Shown: piece by piece, positions 11,573-23,701 of the stretch
Layout: each line of letters begins with the position of its first letter
How positions within the stretch are numbered: position 1 is the first letter of the stretch
DNA from: Punica granatum
Taxonomy: Eukaryota > Streptophyta > Magnoliopsida > Myrtales > Lythraceae
Assembly (NCBI RefSeq): GCF_007655135.1
Contig: NC_045130.1
Span: 36,328,605-36,392,604, forward strand
Direction: 5' to 3'
DNA length: 64,000 nucleotides
The notes under the pieces: generated by a model
What the model was told of the DNA's origin: nothing
Seen by the model: only the letters and a program-made list of their open reading frames with translations
Database searches by the model: none
Made by a program: the position numbers and the translations under genes

Positions 11573-12292
11573 TCCGGATTCACAGTACTTCAGGCTCCAT
11601 AACTTAACATCCGGGACCAGGCTGAAGATCTTGGCTTTAGGGTCCCATGGTCCACTGGTCCAGTAATGCTCCGTCATTTTCCACCATAGGTAGTACTCAC
11701 TGGAAGGTTGCAGCTGAACGGAAAAAAGACCCGGCGCAGCATCCTCTTCATTCTTAAATGATGTGAGGAGCTGACTCGTGTTTGTGCGCTTATTAATCCC
11801 GAGTTTAGCGCCGGGGAGCCATGTGTTTGACGGGTGGTCGAAGCTCTGCCATATGATCTGAGAAGAATTCAGCCCATCCATCAAGGCAAAGTTCCCATTA
11901 TCGCCAAGAACCGCTTTCACGGAGCTCGAACCGGGTGAGGTGAGATTTGTCGACCACACGGGTGATTGGGAACCGTTGACGATCACAAGATTCCCATCTG
12001 AAATCTTCAGTTGAGCAGAAAACCGATCAAAGATCGGTTTCTCCCCGTTGGCCACCCAAGCTACAGTCGGGACACTGACTTTGTTGTACAAGATGCCGAC
12101 GTACCAGAAGGAGGAATTACCTGGCCTGAAGAATCCCAGCTTGAAGTCCCCACCGGAGGAGACCAAGGTTTGATCGCCTGAGAGAGTCTCGTTTGCGGCT
12201 ATGGTGTCAGCTCCAAGAGACGGACAGATGCAGAGACAAAAGCAGAGCAAGAGCAGGGGAAGCTGAAACCATGGATTGTTTTCAATATCCAT
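11573..12292 (-). pseudogene. G-type lectin S-receptor-like kinase 1, 5' part (signal peptide and lectin domain)
   Basis: This is the upstream third of the interrupted receptor kinase, starting at the same ATG context as copies 2 and 3 (MDIENNPW). It encodes a hydrophobic signal peptide of about 27 residues, a complete bulb-type mannose-binding-lectin-like domain and the start of the S-locus region. It then runs into unrelated residues and the TE1 insertion. Compared with copies 2 and 3, 37 extra bases lie between the conserved SLVP codons and the insertion. Since 37 is not a multiple of three, the gene would be frameshifted even if TE1 were absent. One explanation is that the frameshift came first and the gene was already dead when the element landed; the alternative is filler sequence created with the insertion. 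Confidence 0.85.
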
Positions 12293-13096
12293 GGTCGAAT
12301 CTGAAGGATGCACTCAGAGAGACGAGATATATATGTCTCTTTGTGCAGAGAGATTGAACAAAGATCATGAACCTTTGAGTTGCGAGATAACAGAAAGAAT
12401 GGGTCTCAAAACGCGTATGTCATGCTCACGAGAAGCTAAACTTTTCCAGCCAAACCAAACCCACCGTGAAGGTGGGGAAGTTTGACAAGGTCAAAGGCCT
12501 GAAACATATGTGGCCGCGATGGTAAATTCATTACCGGTCCCATTGGTAGCCAGTGTCAATTCATAGTACTGAATAGCATTCATTATTATAGAACTAGGAA
12601 AGGGGGACCCTTTTTTTTTTTTTCCCTGATATCTGCTCTCGAAAAAAAAAAAAAAAGGAAGAGTTGTGATATACTTTAAGATTGCAGGTGAATACATATT
12701 AGTTGGCAAAAGTGCGCAGGAAGTTGACACCAGTCAGAAAATGAAGACCCCAAGGAAAGAATAGTTCAAGGATGACTTCCAAGAAGTCTTCAGAATGGTC
12801 CTAGGATTCACTAGTATCCAATTCCAAGGTCATTCAGTGGTGATGGATCTGGTAATCTATGACCAAATCAAAGAAGCAGAATGCTAATCATTACCGGTAT
12901 GTACGGATATCGGCTATACTTAGAATCGATCGGAAATTATCAATTATGATAGAGTCTGAACAGCTCGTATAGAAAATGAGGTAGGATTCGGGTATTAAAA
13001 TCAAAAACTGATGAAAATCGATTCCGATCTTACATATAGGATATTCATAATCGAAACTAAAATTGATATTCGGGTCCGAATAATAATTCCTCTCAT

Positions 13097-13136
<40 letters not shown>

Positions 13137-13317
13137 TCAGATATTTTTATATTTAAAAAGTCAGCTTCTTCTTTGATCAGTTGGAGATTTGACTAATAAT
13201 TACCTTTTGAAAGATTCAATGGATAAAGGATATGACAAACTTCTGTGTTCCATGACATGAACAACAAATCCCACGTTTACATTACCTCTAAAGCGAGCAA
13301 AATGCGGCGGTTATTCA
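12293..13317. other. Upstream region of lectin kinase 1; intergenic
   Basis: No gene. Bases 12293-12890 match the regions upstream of lectin kinases 2 and 3 (39492-40140; 55507-55720 plus 57198-57600), so they hold the shared promoter side. Bases 12890-13160 match 40140-40370 but are absent from unit 3. A TA microsatellite occupies 13100-13128, and a homopolymer-rich tract 12610-12660. Confidence 0.55.
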
Positions 13318-14134
13318 GTCCACGCGATAATTTTCCACGATCTTTACACCTTGTCGAACTCGCCTGAGGGCACTCGCTCTGCTAAAACGAGGACATAGGA
13401 TTAGTCCGTTTGATTTCATAAATTTTTTTAAACTCTACTTCACTTAATTTTATTTATCTAATTTAACAACATAATTATTATTTTTTTCTTTAATTTTTTA
13501 ATCATTTAATTCAATTTTTAATACTAAATTCTCTCAATTATTTATTACTTTTTTCACAGTTCAACGACACAATCATTATTTTATTTCAACTATTCATTAT
13601 TTTTTCTACAATTCAACAATATAATCATTACTTTTTTTCGACTATTCATTATTTTTTCACAACTTTTTTTTATAATTCAACAACACAATCATTATAAACA
13701 AAATAAAATCAAAATTCAACTCTACTCAACTCTAAAATCAAATATAAATTTTTTCAAACCCTCGCCTTTTCCTCCCTAAGTTAGGGCAATGACTGGTTCG
13801 GCACAAAGATTCGGTTTGAATGGCTGACATACTTTCAACTCCTTTGTGCTTAAGCCATAACTTCTGTGATGGTTGATTTACTCCTCGAAAGTGGCCAAAA
13901 TAATAGAGAGGATTAATGTAGCAAGATGATGAAGACACGATGCCTCTCATGTTGATTGGTCGGACAAGTTCTACAAATTCCTGAATTTCTGAAAAGCTTG
14001 CATGATCAGAATACGGCACCGGATATATATATATTGGAGTAACTTCTCAATTGATCTTGCATTCCACTTCTGACCATTGTAGGTGATGGTGAAAATTTCA
14101 CCGCTTTTGAATCCGTTACTCCTAGAGTCTGTTA
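13318..14134 (-). pseudogene. SNM1/Apollo-like nuclease fragment (last exon, unit 1)
   Basis: This is a partial copy of the last exon of the nuclease gene at 58551-61109. Bases 13318-13400 match the 3' end of that exon and 13738-14134 match its middle, including residues PYSDHASFSEIQEF, INMRGIVSSSSCYINPLYYFGHF and GVNQPSQK. An AT-rich insertion at 13405-13737 splits the two parts. The copy stops abruptly at 14134, where the intact gene goes on, and is joined to exon Z of unit 2. It has no metallo-beta-lactamase core and cannot encode the enzyme. Confidence 0.85.
13405..13737. repeat. AT-rich MITE-like insertion in the nuclease fragment
   Basis: About 330 bp absent from the intact nuclease exon. 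It begins with GTCCGTTTGATTT and ends with the inverted relative AAAATCAAAT, with internal tandemly varied units of CAATTCAACAA/TTATTATTTTTTC. A relative sits at 40705-40850 in the equivalent place of unit 2, and a looser one at 4540-4720. No coding capacity. The target duplication is unclear. Confidence 0.5.
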
Positions 14135-14136
14135 GA

Positions 14137-14265
14137 GAGTTGAAGACTGAAGCAGCCGAGCTTTTCTCTCTTGGTACAGCTGAATTGAAGGACCAAAAAC
14201 AACTCTTTCACCTCTCGCAACTTAATGGCTCGAAAGCCAAAAGAGCAGCAAAATTCGTGATTTAA
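14137..14265 (+). pseudogene. Exon Z copy at the head of unit 2 (last exon of an unrecognised gene)
   Basis: An open stretch reading RELKTEAAELFSLGTAELK and on to KRAAKFVI-stop. The same peptide with two substitutions is encoded at 41019-41180, and its last codons appear at 3-20. It lacks the first part of the exon seen at 41019, because the duplication breakpoint cuts it and fuses it to the minus-strand nuclease fragment. The conserved reading frame suggests it was a real C-terminal exon. I do not recognise the family. Confidence 0.5.
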
Positions 14266-15718
14266 AAATTCCATCTTTTACTGTGTCTGATTGTGTTTCT
14301 GGGTCGATTCGAGTCGAGATGCTAATACGTTGATGGCGAAATTTAATTCCCATCGAGAATTCGTTGGTTGCTTCCACCCTGGCAGCAGCTCATTCGATCA
14401 GTTATTTCACATGTGGCAAGAGCCTAGGCCGAGTATTCATCCACACGGATATCACATCAGCCTTCCGTTTAATTTCACGAAAAATTTGACTTCAGGTCAT
14501 AATTGACACTATACTCAAAACAATGTGCCATATAGTGTAATTTTAAATTGATTGTGATTAACCAAGATGTTCCATATTTAATTCTCATTGTGGAGCTATT
14601 TATGCCCCTTTATTAACTATAAGAATTTCTATTTCATTGTGTGAATCTTTTTTGTAATTAAAAATAAAAATGCTGAATCACAATGTTCGAACTATGGAAA
14701 TATGGACCAGAGAGAACCATTCCTCTTATCAGTTCTAATATATATACACACGTCAAATAATTCAAGTGCAGTTATAATAATATCTCCTTTTGAAACACAA
14801 GTAGCTCAGACACTACGTTCTGTTTTTGCACATATATAGGATAAAAGATATTGATAACATTCCTATACAGTGGTCCACGATTGGTCGTTATTGAAGATAA
14901 AAATTCCTCAAGAACAATTGAGCAGTAAACCTGAAATATCAATATCGATGCGAGAAACAAAAATCATATACCGGATCTCACTTTTACTAAATCTAATGGT
15001 GTTGATCAATATGTCCTCTCTCTTGAGCGCCACATTGTATTGATGCGAATACTGGTACTTGATCATTACACAATGGTCTAAGATTGATGGGGCTGCGCGG
15101 TTGAATACAGTGTATATAGTTGCAAGGACCGGGTGAAACTAAATATCTGTGCATTTTCCACGCGCAGCCAGCCATACTCCGTGCTGCATTATTTACTAGC
15201 GTTGGCATGTTCGTTTGGACCGATAGAAGGGCACGAACGACGACAGCGACGAGTCTGGGAAAGGTAATAAATGTGATAAAGGGAGGTAAAATCAGGGGTT
15301 AATGCAGGGACCGATGTAGTATTTTCATTGGGCCCATCAGGCCCACTGGACTTGGGTCCGAGGTCCATTGATTGACACAAAGGCCCAACTATTTGCTTGA
15401 GGATAGCTCAAGGCGCAAATAAGTTGTCCGGTGCTGCCCACTTCTAGTCCTAGTCCCCGGGGCACAAGCAGTCGAAGGGACTTCTCAGGCACAACTTCGT
15501 TGAGTACGAATCCGAGTTAAGGGGATGGGATCGAGATCATTCGTGATCTGCTCATATCTAATGGAAGTTACGATTTTACAATGCGATCAAGATAAACACT
15601 ACATAGGTAACCCGATCGATAAGTATGAACTTTTGTCTAAAACATTTCACGAGCGGAAAAACAACTCATCAACAATATAATCAAATCGTGTATGGAATTA
15701 AAGGTTGCAGTAATCCTC
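14266..15718. other. Unit 2 intergenic segment before the MYB relic
   Basis: No gene recognised. It is collinear with 21-2340 and 41181-44133 with many small indels. At 14806-14825 it carries the uninterrupted version of the site where the unit 3 LINE remnant inserted. Bases 15300-15390 contain GGGCCC/GGCCCA motifs shared with unit 1. Confidence 0.55.
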
Positions 15719-16677
15719 CTAGTACAAGGGCGACATGGAATAAGAGCCAGGGCATGCCATGTCGTCGAAAGTGGTGTCCGCCATAAATGGCTCCGTCCAG
15801 AATCTTCCAGGAGACAACATACGCATTCTTGTAGAAGATGCATCAGACTCCGAGCAACTTACGGGGGCATCAGTCAATCCAGTCTCCGTGGTGGAAAACA
15901 ATGTTCCTGGAGAGGAGGGTACTAAAGGCGGAATTGAATCTGACCCTGTCACCGAATTGGTTGCTGGACTCTCTGAAGATACATAACCGTGGTGAATTAC
16001 TGGTTCTCCTGAAGGTTCTCTCATATCTTTCTCGAAGGAAAGATCGGAGTTATGCGCTGATTGAGAGGTGGAAACTGAGGAAGTTTGTTCTGGTTCGAGG
16101 CGATTCTTGAGGTAGGTGTGCCAGTGGTTCTTCACCCCGTTGGCTGTTCGTCCAGGGAGGTGCGCTGCTATTGCCGACCACCTGCGATAAATAGAAGGCA
16201 AATTGGTACATATATACACGAGGCAACGATTCCTTGTATTCGTGTTAATTAGTCTCGAGTTGTCCTAGCTAGATAGTGAGGGTCTCACCTATTCCCAAGC
16301 GATCCATGCAGCCTGATGATGACTTCTTCTTCATCCTTGCTATAGTTGCCCCGTTTTACGCCAGGCCTCAGATAGTTCAGCCACCGAAGTCTGCAGCTCT
16401 TTCCACACCTCGACAAACTTGAATGCATGAGACCGATCCATCGGACTAGATTGAAGGGCGCCACGCTACGCCTAATTAAGGTCTCAAATCTGTATGCATG
16501 GCCTTTTCTAGTATCTTCTTTATTATACGGACGAAATTAGTTACCTGCAAGTTTGGGAAGGAGGCGCCAGTTCCTACAGCCGTACTTGTTAATGAAATCG
16601 CTAAGCTTTTTGTCTTCCTCGGGCGTCCACGTCCCCTTCCTCTGTCCATTTTCATTGTACCCAGGTGTCCTTGCCAT
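15719..16677 (-). pseudogene. R2R3-MYB transcription factor relic, copy 2 (splice-acceptor lesion)
   Basis: This is the best preserved MYB copy. Exon 1 (16677-16545, 133 nt) encodes GTWTPEEDKKLSDFINKYG and NWRLLPKLAG with all R2 tryptophans. Exon 2 encodes [19 protein letters not shown] and the R3 start. Exon 3, open to the stop at 15719, encodes [24 protein letters not shown] and a serine/threonine-rich tail. The lesion is at the intron 1 acceptor: copies 1 and 4 read CAG before the exon, while this copy reads CAAG. The nearest AG is therefore one base downstream and would shift the frame. In R3 the usual Asp-Asn-Glu of the recognition helix start is Ala-Asn-Gly. If splicing could use another site the copy might still be expressed. 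I call it a probable pseudogene. Confidence 0.7.
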
Positions 16678-16799
16678 CTTCTGATGATCTCTCGCACACT
16701 TCACAAGGCTTGAGGAATTGACAGATGATCGTTCACTCGCTGAGTTATATATTTTGAAAGGATTACTTCATGATGACCAAAAACGTCGTGCTTTATATA

Positions 16800-17402
16800 A
16801 GCGTATAGTCCATATATTTAGTACTAGACTTTTTTACCCATGTGTTGCACGGGTAATTTTTCCTAACGGAAATTCATTGGACTTTTTTTAAATACAATTT
16901 TTTTTTACAGATCGAGGGCAAACATAATTAGATAAATTAATTCAAGTAAAGTTTCTTTTCCTAATTTTGTTATTATTAAATGAATCTTAATCTAAATTAG
17001 ATATAGAGATAAATTTTATTTAGAAATGGACCTTTTAGCCTTATATCAGTATTTATTTTCATTTTCAACCCAATTTATTATATAAATATTAACATTTCTA
17101 ACAATATATCAATAAATATTTACCATTCTAACCCTATTTATTACATAAGTTACAACTTTATATATATATATATAATATTTTCTTGAGATATAAATTTCGT
17201 CAAATGTAAAATTTCTTTTTCATTGTACTAGGCCTTAAATTTCCTTTGTAATCTAAAAAAAAATATCGTCAAACGAACTTATTAATCACGTTAATTTTTC
17301 TCTGGATAAGTTTTTGGAGGGGTCGTCGAGACCAATGGAACAGCATGCGAGATAGCGCCAGCCAAGACAGATATATATCATTGCCCGACAATGACAATAG
17401 GG
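16800..17402. other. AT-rich block upstream of MYB copy 2, with Helitron-like end
   Basis: The block starts with a Helitron-like 3' terminus on the minus strand at 16820-16862 (ACCC...GGGT hairpin, then CTAG next to T). It continues as AT-rich sequence shared with 26423-27411 and 45140-46078, and runs up to the TE2 target site. No coding potential. Confidence 0.45.
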
Positions 17403-17407
17403 CGTTA
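17403..17407. repeat. Target-site duplication (CGTTA) of TE2, left copy
   Basis: CGTTA precedes the left LTR and is repeated exactly at 25326-25330. Uninterrupted single copies occur in the paralogous blocks at 3825-3829, 27412-27416 and 46078-46082. Confidence 0.9.
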
Positions 17408-19031
17408 TGCTAGTTTCACGGGGCGCAACGGAAGCGAAAAAGGAACAGAAATTTAAAAAATTTCCTACCCGTGAAACTAATCCCAAGACCTACTAGAAGA
17501 ATAAGAGTAAATAAAAGCGTACCTGGAATATTTAAAATTGTCGACCGAGCGTCCCACGCGTGACGCCTCTACCGGTATCCACACCGACTTTGTCGACGAG
17601 TTTTCGAGATCGGCGGTGCTAGCGACCAACACTCGAAAAAAACACTGATGCGACACCCGAAATTTTCAGACTAATGGACCTAATTTGAATTGAACAATTC
17701 AACTCAAATTATTTATATATATATGCTCACATATATACATATAAAGCATACACACACTATATATCTATAACCCATTCCTGTTAGTGCTTTTTATAAGCAA
17801 TTTGGGAAATGTTTTCCCTTTGAATTGCCGATGTGGGATGAGGGGAATTAATGTCCCCAAGTGACATGTGTCCATACACATGTCTATCCAAATAAAAGCC
17901 ATGTGTCACCATATTAATCGTGCATCAATTTGGTCCATTTAATCTAATAAATCGAGTCTAATTAATCGACAAATTTAATCTCATTAAATATCCGATTAAT
18001 CAATCGCACCATAAATCATCTAATCTCTATTAGACGATTTTATTGTTTCAAAATATCTCGTCGATTTAGTCGTCGTGTGTGACCCTGTAGGTTCCCAATT
18101 ACGTTGATAGTAATATCGAAATCTCTATTTCAATATTACAAACAGTGAGCGGCATCTAGCAATGCATCACTGTTACTCAAGTAATCGAAAAGTCAATTTC
18201 TCGACGAACCTCGTGACCTATATTACCGTGTAATATAATCCATTGTCCTCTATATCTCTATTGAGCCCAAGGCATGGTCGATGACATCCTTGTATGGCTC
18301 AATATCTCTCTTTCTTGGTTTACCGGGTAAGTCTATCAGAACAAATGAGCTCGATATCGTTATATCGACTCATTTGGGTATGCATACACTTTTAGACTTA
18401 ACCACCAAGTGGCCGTGAGATATCGCTCCCGTTTCGTAGGAGGGACAAATCCTATCTTGGTCACTCACATTCTTTTCCATGCTTTGTGGCATACCCAATA
18501 ACTATCTTTATAACCAGCCTGTTACGGTGGCGTTTGACAGTATCAAAATATACGACATTACATGTAGGAATCCATGGTGACCTCAAGTCAAAGGACCATT
18601 ACACTATAGTCACTTTGAGATATGCTAATGACAGTCACGTAACAACCCATGTATCAATCTCATGGCGGATCAGTCCAATACACATTACTCTTAATGTATA
18701 CATGTGGTGTGATTTGATATCTCCATATCCATGACCTGTGAGACTTGGTCATCAATTAACACCCACACTAGTCTAACCGTATTATCGTTGTCCTAATTAA
18801 CGATAATACTTTGACTATGGACATTTAGGAATAATGTTCGGTAATTATAGGATCTCACAATCAAGTCACACTTGATGCCTATTGAACATACTATTCCAAG
18901 GACATTATTGTGTAAAATCATATTTAGCGCAATCTACACAATAACGGAAATGCCTCGTTTTATAATGAAATAGATATCATATTACAGAACTGATTATAGA
19001 TTGCCTCTAGGGCATACACCAATTCCCAACA
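17408..19031 (-). repeat. 3' LTR of TE2
   Basis: 1624 bp, matching 23702-25325 base for base except at roughly six sites, including one each in the segments CAGAAATTTAAA, CTAATGGACC and ATTAATCGTGC. The ORF at 18486-18734 lies wholly in the LTR, is mirrored at 24780-25028 and is not a gene. Confidence 0.95.
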
Positions 19032-19043
19032 ATCTCCCACTTG
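19032..19043 (-). promoter_or_regulatory. TE2 polypurine tract
   Basis: On the minus strand AAGTGGGAGAT lies directly before the 3' LTR, the standard plus-strand primer site of copia elements. Confidence 0.75.
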
Positions 19044-19045
19044 CA

Positions 19046-22000
19046 CTAGAGCCAATCTGGCATATGTCTTATGCCAATAGATCTAGTGTGAGCCTCGTGC
19101 TTGCGCTGCACAAGAGGCTTCGTAAGTGGATCTGCGAGATTCTCATCTGTTGGTATTCTGCATATCTTCACATCTCCTCTGTCGATGATCTCGCGAATGA
19201 GATGGAAGCGCCTGAGTATATGTTTGGATCGCTGGTGAGACCTGGGTTCCTTAGCTTGCGCAATGGCTCCATTGTTGTCACAATAGAGATCCACTGGGTC
19301 TGCGATGCTAGGAACCACAACAAGTTCTGTCACGAACTTCTTGATCCAAACGGCCTCTTTTGCAGCGTTAGAGGCAGCAATATACTCGGCCTCTGTGGTA
19401 GAATCGGCTACTGTCTCCTGTTTGGAACTCTTCCAACTCACAGCACCTCCATCCAGGCAGAACACATACCCTGACTGCGATCTACTGTCGTCCTTATCGG
19501 TCTGGAAGCTAGCATCGGTGTAACCTCTTACAACGAGCTCTTCTTCGCCTCCATATACCAAAAACATCTCCTTAGTCCTTCGTAAGTACTTAAGGATGTT
19601 CTTTACTGCAATCCAGTGTCTTTCACCTAGATCTGATTGGTATCGACTCGTCATACTCAAATCATACGAGACATCTGATCGAGTGCATAACATAGCATAC
19701 ATGATGGATCCAATAGCTGACGCATATGGAATCCTATTCATGCGGTCCCTCTCCTCTCGAGTAGAAGGACTCTGAGCCTTCGAAAGGCTTATGCCATGTA
19801 ACATAGGCAGCGACCCTTTCTTAGAATCATGCATGCTAAAACGCCGAAGCACTTTATCTATGTATGCACTCTGACTTAGGCCAAGCAGTCTCCTGGATCT
19901 ATCTCTATAGATCCTAATACCTAGCACGTAGGTAGCTTCGCCTAAATCCTTCATAGAGAAACACCTTACCAACTAAGTCTTTACAGACTGTAGGGAAGGA
20001 ATGTCATTCCCTATCAGAAGTATGTCATCTACATATAACACCAGGAAGATTACTATGCTCCCACTAACCTTCTTGTAAACACAGGGTTCATCTTCATTCT
20101 TGATGAAACCAAACTCTTTGATTGCATCATCAAAACGAAGATTCCAGCTCCTAGAAGCTTGCTTCAGCCCATAAATAGACCGTTGTAGCTTACAAACCTT
20201 TTCGGCACTATGTGGATCGACAAAACCCTCAGGTTGCGTCATATACACATCCTCGAGGAGATTCCCGTTCAGGAAAGCAGTTTTGACATCCATTTGCCAG
20301 ATCTCATAATCATAATAAGCTGCAATTGCAAGCAAGATCCTTATGGATTTAAGCATAGCCACCGGGGAAAAAGTTTCGTCATAGTCAACACCATGAACTT
20401 GTCTGAAACCTTTTGCCACAAGTCGGCCCTTAAAGGTACTCACATTACCGTCCATGTCAGTCTTCTTCTTGAAGACCCACTTACACCCAATGGGTTTTGC
20501 CCCTTCAGGTGGATCAACCAAAGTCCATACTTGGTTAGTGTACATGGACTCCATCTCAGATCTCATGGCCACTAGCCATTTCTCAGAGTCAGGGCCTATT
20601 ACGGCTTCTTCATAGGTTGTAGGCTCATCATCATCTATGAGCAATACGTCATTGTTTTGAGTCACGAGAAATCCATATCTCTCGGGCTCATGACGTATCC
20701 TACTAGACCTGCGAGACTCCTGTGTCACATGTGCAGAAGATTGTGCCACAACATCTTGTGGTACTTGCTCTGCAACCTCACCCGTCGATTGGTCAATGTC
20801 ATTTTGTGGTAGAACTTCCCCAAGTTCTAATTTTCTCCCACTAGTTCCTTTGGAGAGAAACTCTTTCTCAAGGAATATCGCAGTTCGAGCAACAAACACT
20901 TTGCCCTTGATGGGATTATAGAAATAGTATCCTCGAGTTTCCTTAGGATACCCCACAAAGTAACATTTGTCCGATTTAGGGCCAAGCTTATCCGAAGATA
21001 ATCTCTTCACATAAGCTTCGCAACCCCATATCTTTAGAAAAGACATCTTGGGATGCTTCCCATACCACATCTCATATGGTGTCTTTTCAACTGATTTCGA
21101 CGGAGCATTGTTTAATATGAGAGCAGTTGTCTGTAGAGCATATCCCCAGAAGGAGTCAGGTAAGTTTGCATGACTCATCAAAGATCGAACCATATCTAAT
21201 AAAGTTCGATTCCTCCTCTCTGCTACACCATTCCACTGTGGTGTTCTAGGTGGAGTCAGTTGAGATAAAATCCCACACTGTTTAAGATAGTCAGCGAACT
21301 CATAGCTCAAATATTCACCTCCTCGATCTGATCGAAGAACTTTAATATTCTTACCCAACTGATTCTCCACTTCATTCTTAAATTCTTTGAACTTTTCAAA
21401 GGATTCAGATTTGTGTTTCATCAAATACACATATCCAAATCTACTGAAATCATCAGTAAATGTAATGAAGTAGAGATACCCACCTCTAGCAAGCTTGTTC
21501 ACTGGTCCACATACATCGGTATGTATGAGAGCCAGATGATCAGTAGCTCGCTCACCTTTTCCGGTAAAAGGGGCCTTAGTCATTTTCCCCATTAAGCAAG
21601 GTTCGCATGTCTCGATCGATTCTAAATCAAACGAGTCCAATAATCCATCCTTATGGAGTCTAGAGATGCGATTCTCGCTAATATGGCCTAAACGACAATG
21701 CCAGAGGTAAGTCGGGTTCGAATCATTAGATTTGAGCCGTTTGGTTTCCACATTATAAATAGGCGTATCTAGATCAAGAACATACAGGCCATTACTAAAA
21801 TGTGCACTGCCATAATATACATCATTCATGTACATAGAACAACACTTGTTCTTGATAGTGAAACAAAATCCCTTCTTGTCCAAACAAGAAACATATATTA
21901 TGTTTCTACTAATAGCAGGTACATAATAACAGTCGTTAAGATCTAATACTAGCCCAGTAGACAAAGACAGGTGATAAGTCCTTACAGTTAATGCAGCAAC

Positions 22001-22999
22001 TCTTGCTCCATTTCCAACTCGTAGGTCCACCTCGCCCTTTGCTAACAATCTACTGTCCCTTAGGTCCTGCATATTTCCACAAATATGAGCACCACACCCG
22101 GTATCTAATACCCAAGATGTAGAAGTAGTAGATACATTAATCTCTATAACATGGATACCTGAAGTGGAAGTCTCACTTCCCTTCTTCTTCTTCAACTCTT
22201 CTAAGTATACCTTACAATTCCGCTTCCAATGTCCAGTGTTGCCACAATGGAAGCAATAATCATCCTTCGCCACCTTGGCTTTAGGCTTCAACGCACCCAA
22301 GTCAAACTTGGATGCACCTTTAGCCTTCTTGCCTTTACTCTTGCCCTTGCCCTTTCTTTTGGTCCCTTGGACCATTAGAACGGACATCCCCTTGCTGATA
22401 TCATGCTCAGCTGTTCTCAACATGTTAAGCAGTTCAGGCAATGGTTTATTGTAGTCATTCATATTATAGCTCATAATGAACTGACTATAACTGCTGGGCA
22501 GCGACTGTAGGACTAAATCTGTGGCCAACTCTTGACCCAGAGGAAATCCCAGTCTTCCCAGAGTCTCGACGTACCCAATCATCTTGAGTACATGAAGACC
22601 CACTGGGCTACCCTCAGTCAACCTTGCCTGAAAAAGTGCTTTAGAGATCTCGAATCTCTCATGTCGGGCCTGCTCTTGATAGAGCTGCCTGAGATGCACG
22701 ATCATATCGTACGCCTTCATGTTCTCGTGTTGCTTCTGAAGCTCCGAGTCCATGGTGACTAACATGAGACATCCGACGTTTACGGCATCATCATGATACT
22801 TACTATAAGCATCTTTCTCAGCTTGGGGGGCATCGTCAGGTGGTGGCGCAAGAAGAGGTTGCTCTAAGACATATAGTTTCTTTTCTTGGGTGAGAACAAT
22901 TCTCAAGTTTCGATACCAACCAAGGAAATTATTCCCTGACAATTTGTCCTTATCAAGGACAGATCGCAAACAGAAAATACTAGAAGTGCTCCCTGCCAT
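19046..22999 (-). pseudogene. TE2 gag-pol polyprotein (one in-frame stop)
   Basis: A single frame of 1318 codons from the ATG at 22999 (MAGSTSS) to 19046. In order it carries a gag domain; a lysine-rich stretch; the zinc knuckle CFHCGNTGHWKRNC; protease motif VLDTGCGAHICGN; integrase with HCRLGH...CEPCLMGK and LRSDRGGEY; reverse transcriptase with DVKTAFLNGNL, KQASRSWN and YVDDILLIGND; and RNase H with DSTTEAEYIA and a C-terminal region ending HMPDWL. One TAG at 19973-19975 interrupts the frame just after the reverse transcriptase catalytic motif. No frameshift was noticed. A single base change explains the stop, so the element is a recent arrival that lost autonomy. Confidence 0.92.
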
Positions 23000-23687
23000 G
23001 GTAACTACCACAGAAATATGCAAAATAAGTATTATGACACTACAATATTTAATGATGACTTTATTAAATATTGCTCCCACTATTTATATCAAATCAATGA
23101 CCCTGAACATTGATTCAGAGAATATAATTCTCATAGTAGTTCAAGATCCATATCTCACCAAGCTCTGAGTCAGCGAGGGCAGATTCACCCAAAATTGGCT
23201 ATTTAGGTAGGGAATTCACTTTCCCAATTGCATCACATGCAACTATTGATTAGTTGAGTGAATAACTCCATATTCAAATCTATCTTATAGATCGATGCCC
23301 AACTACATGCCTCTGAACTCCTAATCCTATTAGGCTTGCTCAGTTAAGTCCGACCCACTGGTAAACACAACGTCTTACTAGGATAGATGAGGGCATCCTG
23401 CGAGGGCAAGGTCTACGCACTCATCGATCTTGGTCTTGACGAGCGTTACACGGTGGAAGGATATGAACTTAATATTTTGAGGGATTTTATTAACATTTAA
23501 TCGATCTCACCATACACTATTATGTAACCATTACATAATAGTCCACACGTATAACTATTATACTAACACAATTAGGATATAGTCCAAGTCTAACAGTCAT
23601 GCACCGCAAATATCAAACATAATCACACCAGTACCAAGCATAAAATCATATTTTATGCTATTATCTACTCAGATTCTAACTAGCTAG

Positions 23688-23699
23688 GCTCTGATACCA
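23688..23699 (-). promoter_or_regulatory. TE2 primer-binding site
   Basis: On the minus strand TTGGTATCAGAGCC follows the 5' LTR, complementary to the 3' end of initiator tRNA-Met. Confidence 0.85.
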
Positions 23700-23701
23700 A
23701 T

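Noticed and set aside
13100..13128. TA microsatellites (also near 3503, 40334, 43571, 45881, 55590) as possible functional elements
   Set aside because: Ordinary simple repeats common in plant intergenic DNA; useful as markers only.
18486..18734. 82-codon ORF on the plus strand, repeated at 24780-25028
   Set aside because: Both lie inside the TE2 LTRs, antisense to the element; they are duplicated because the LTR is.
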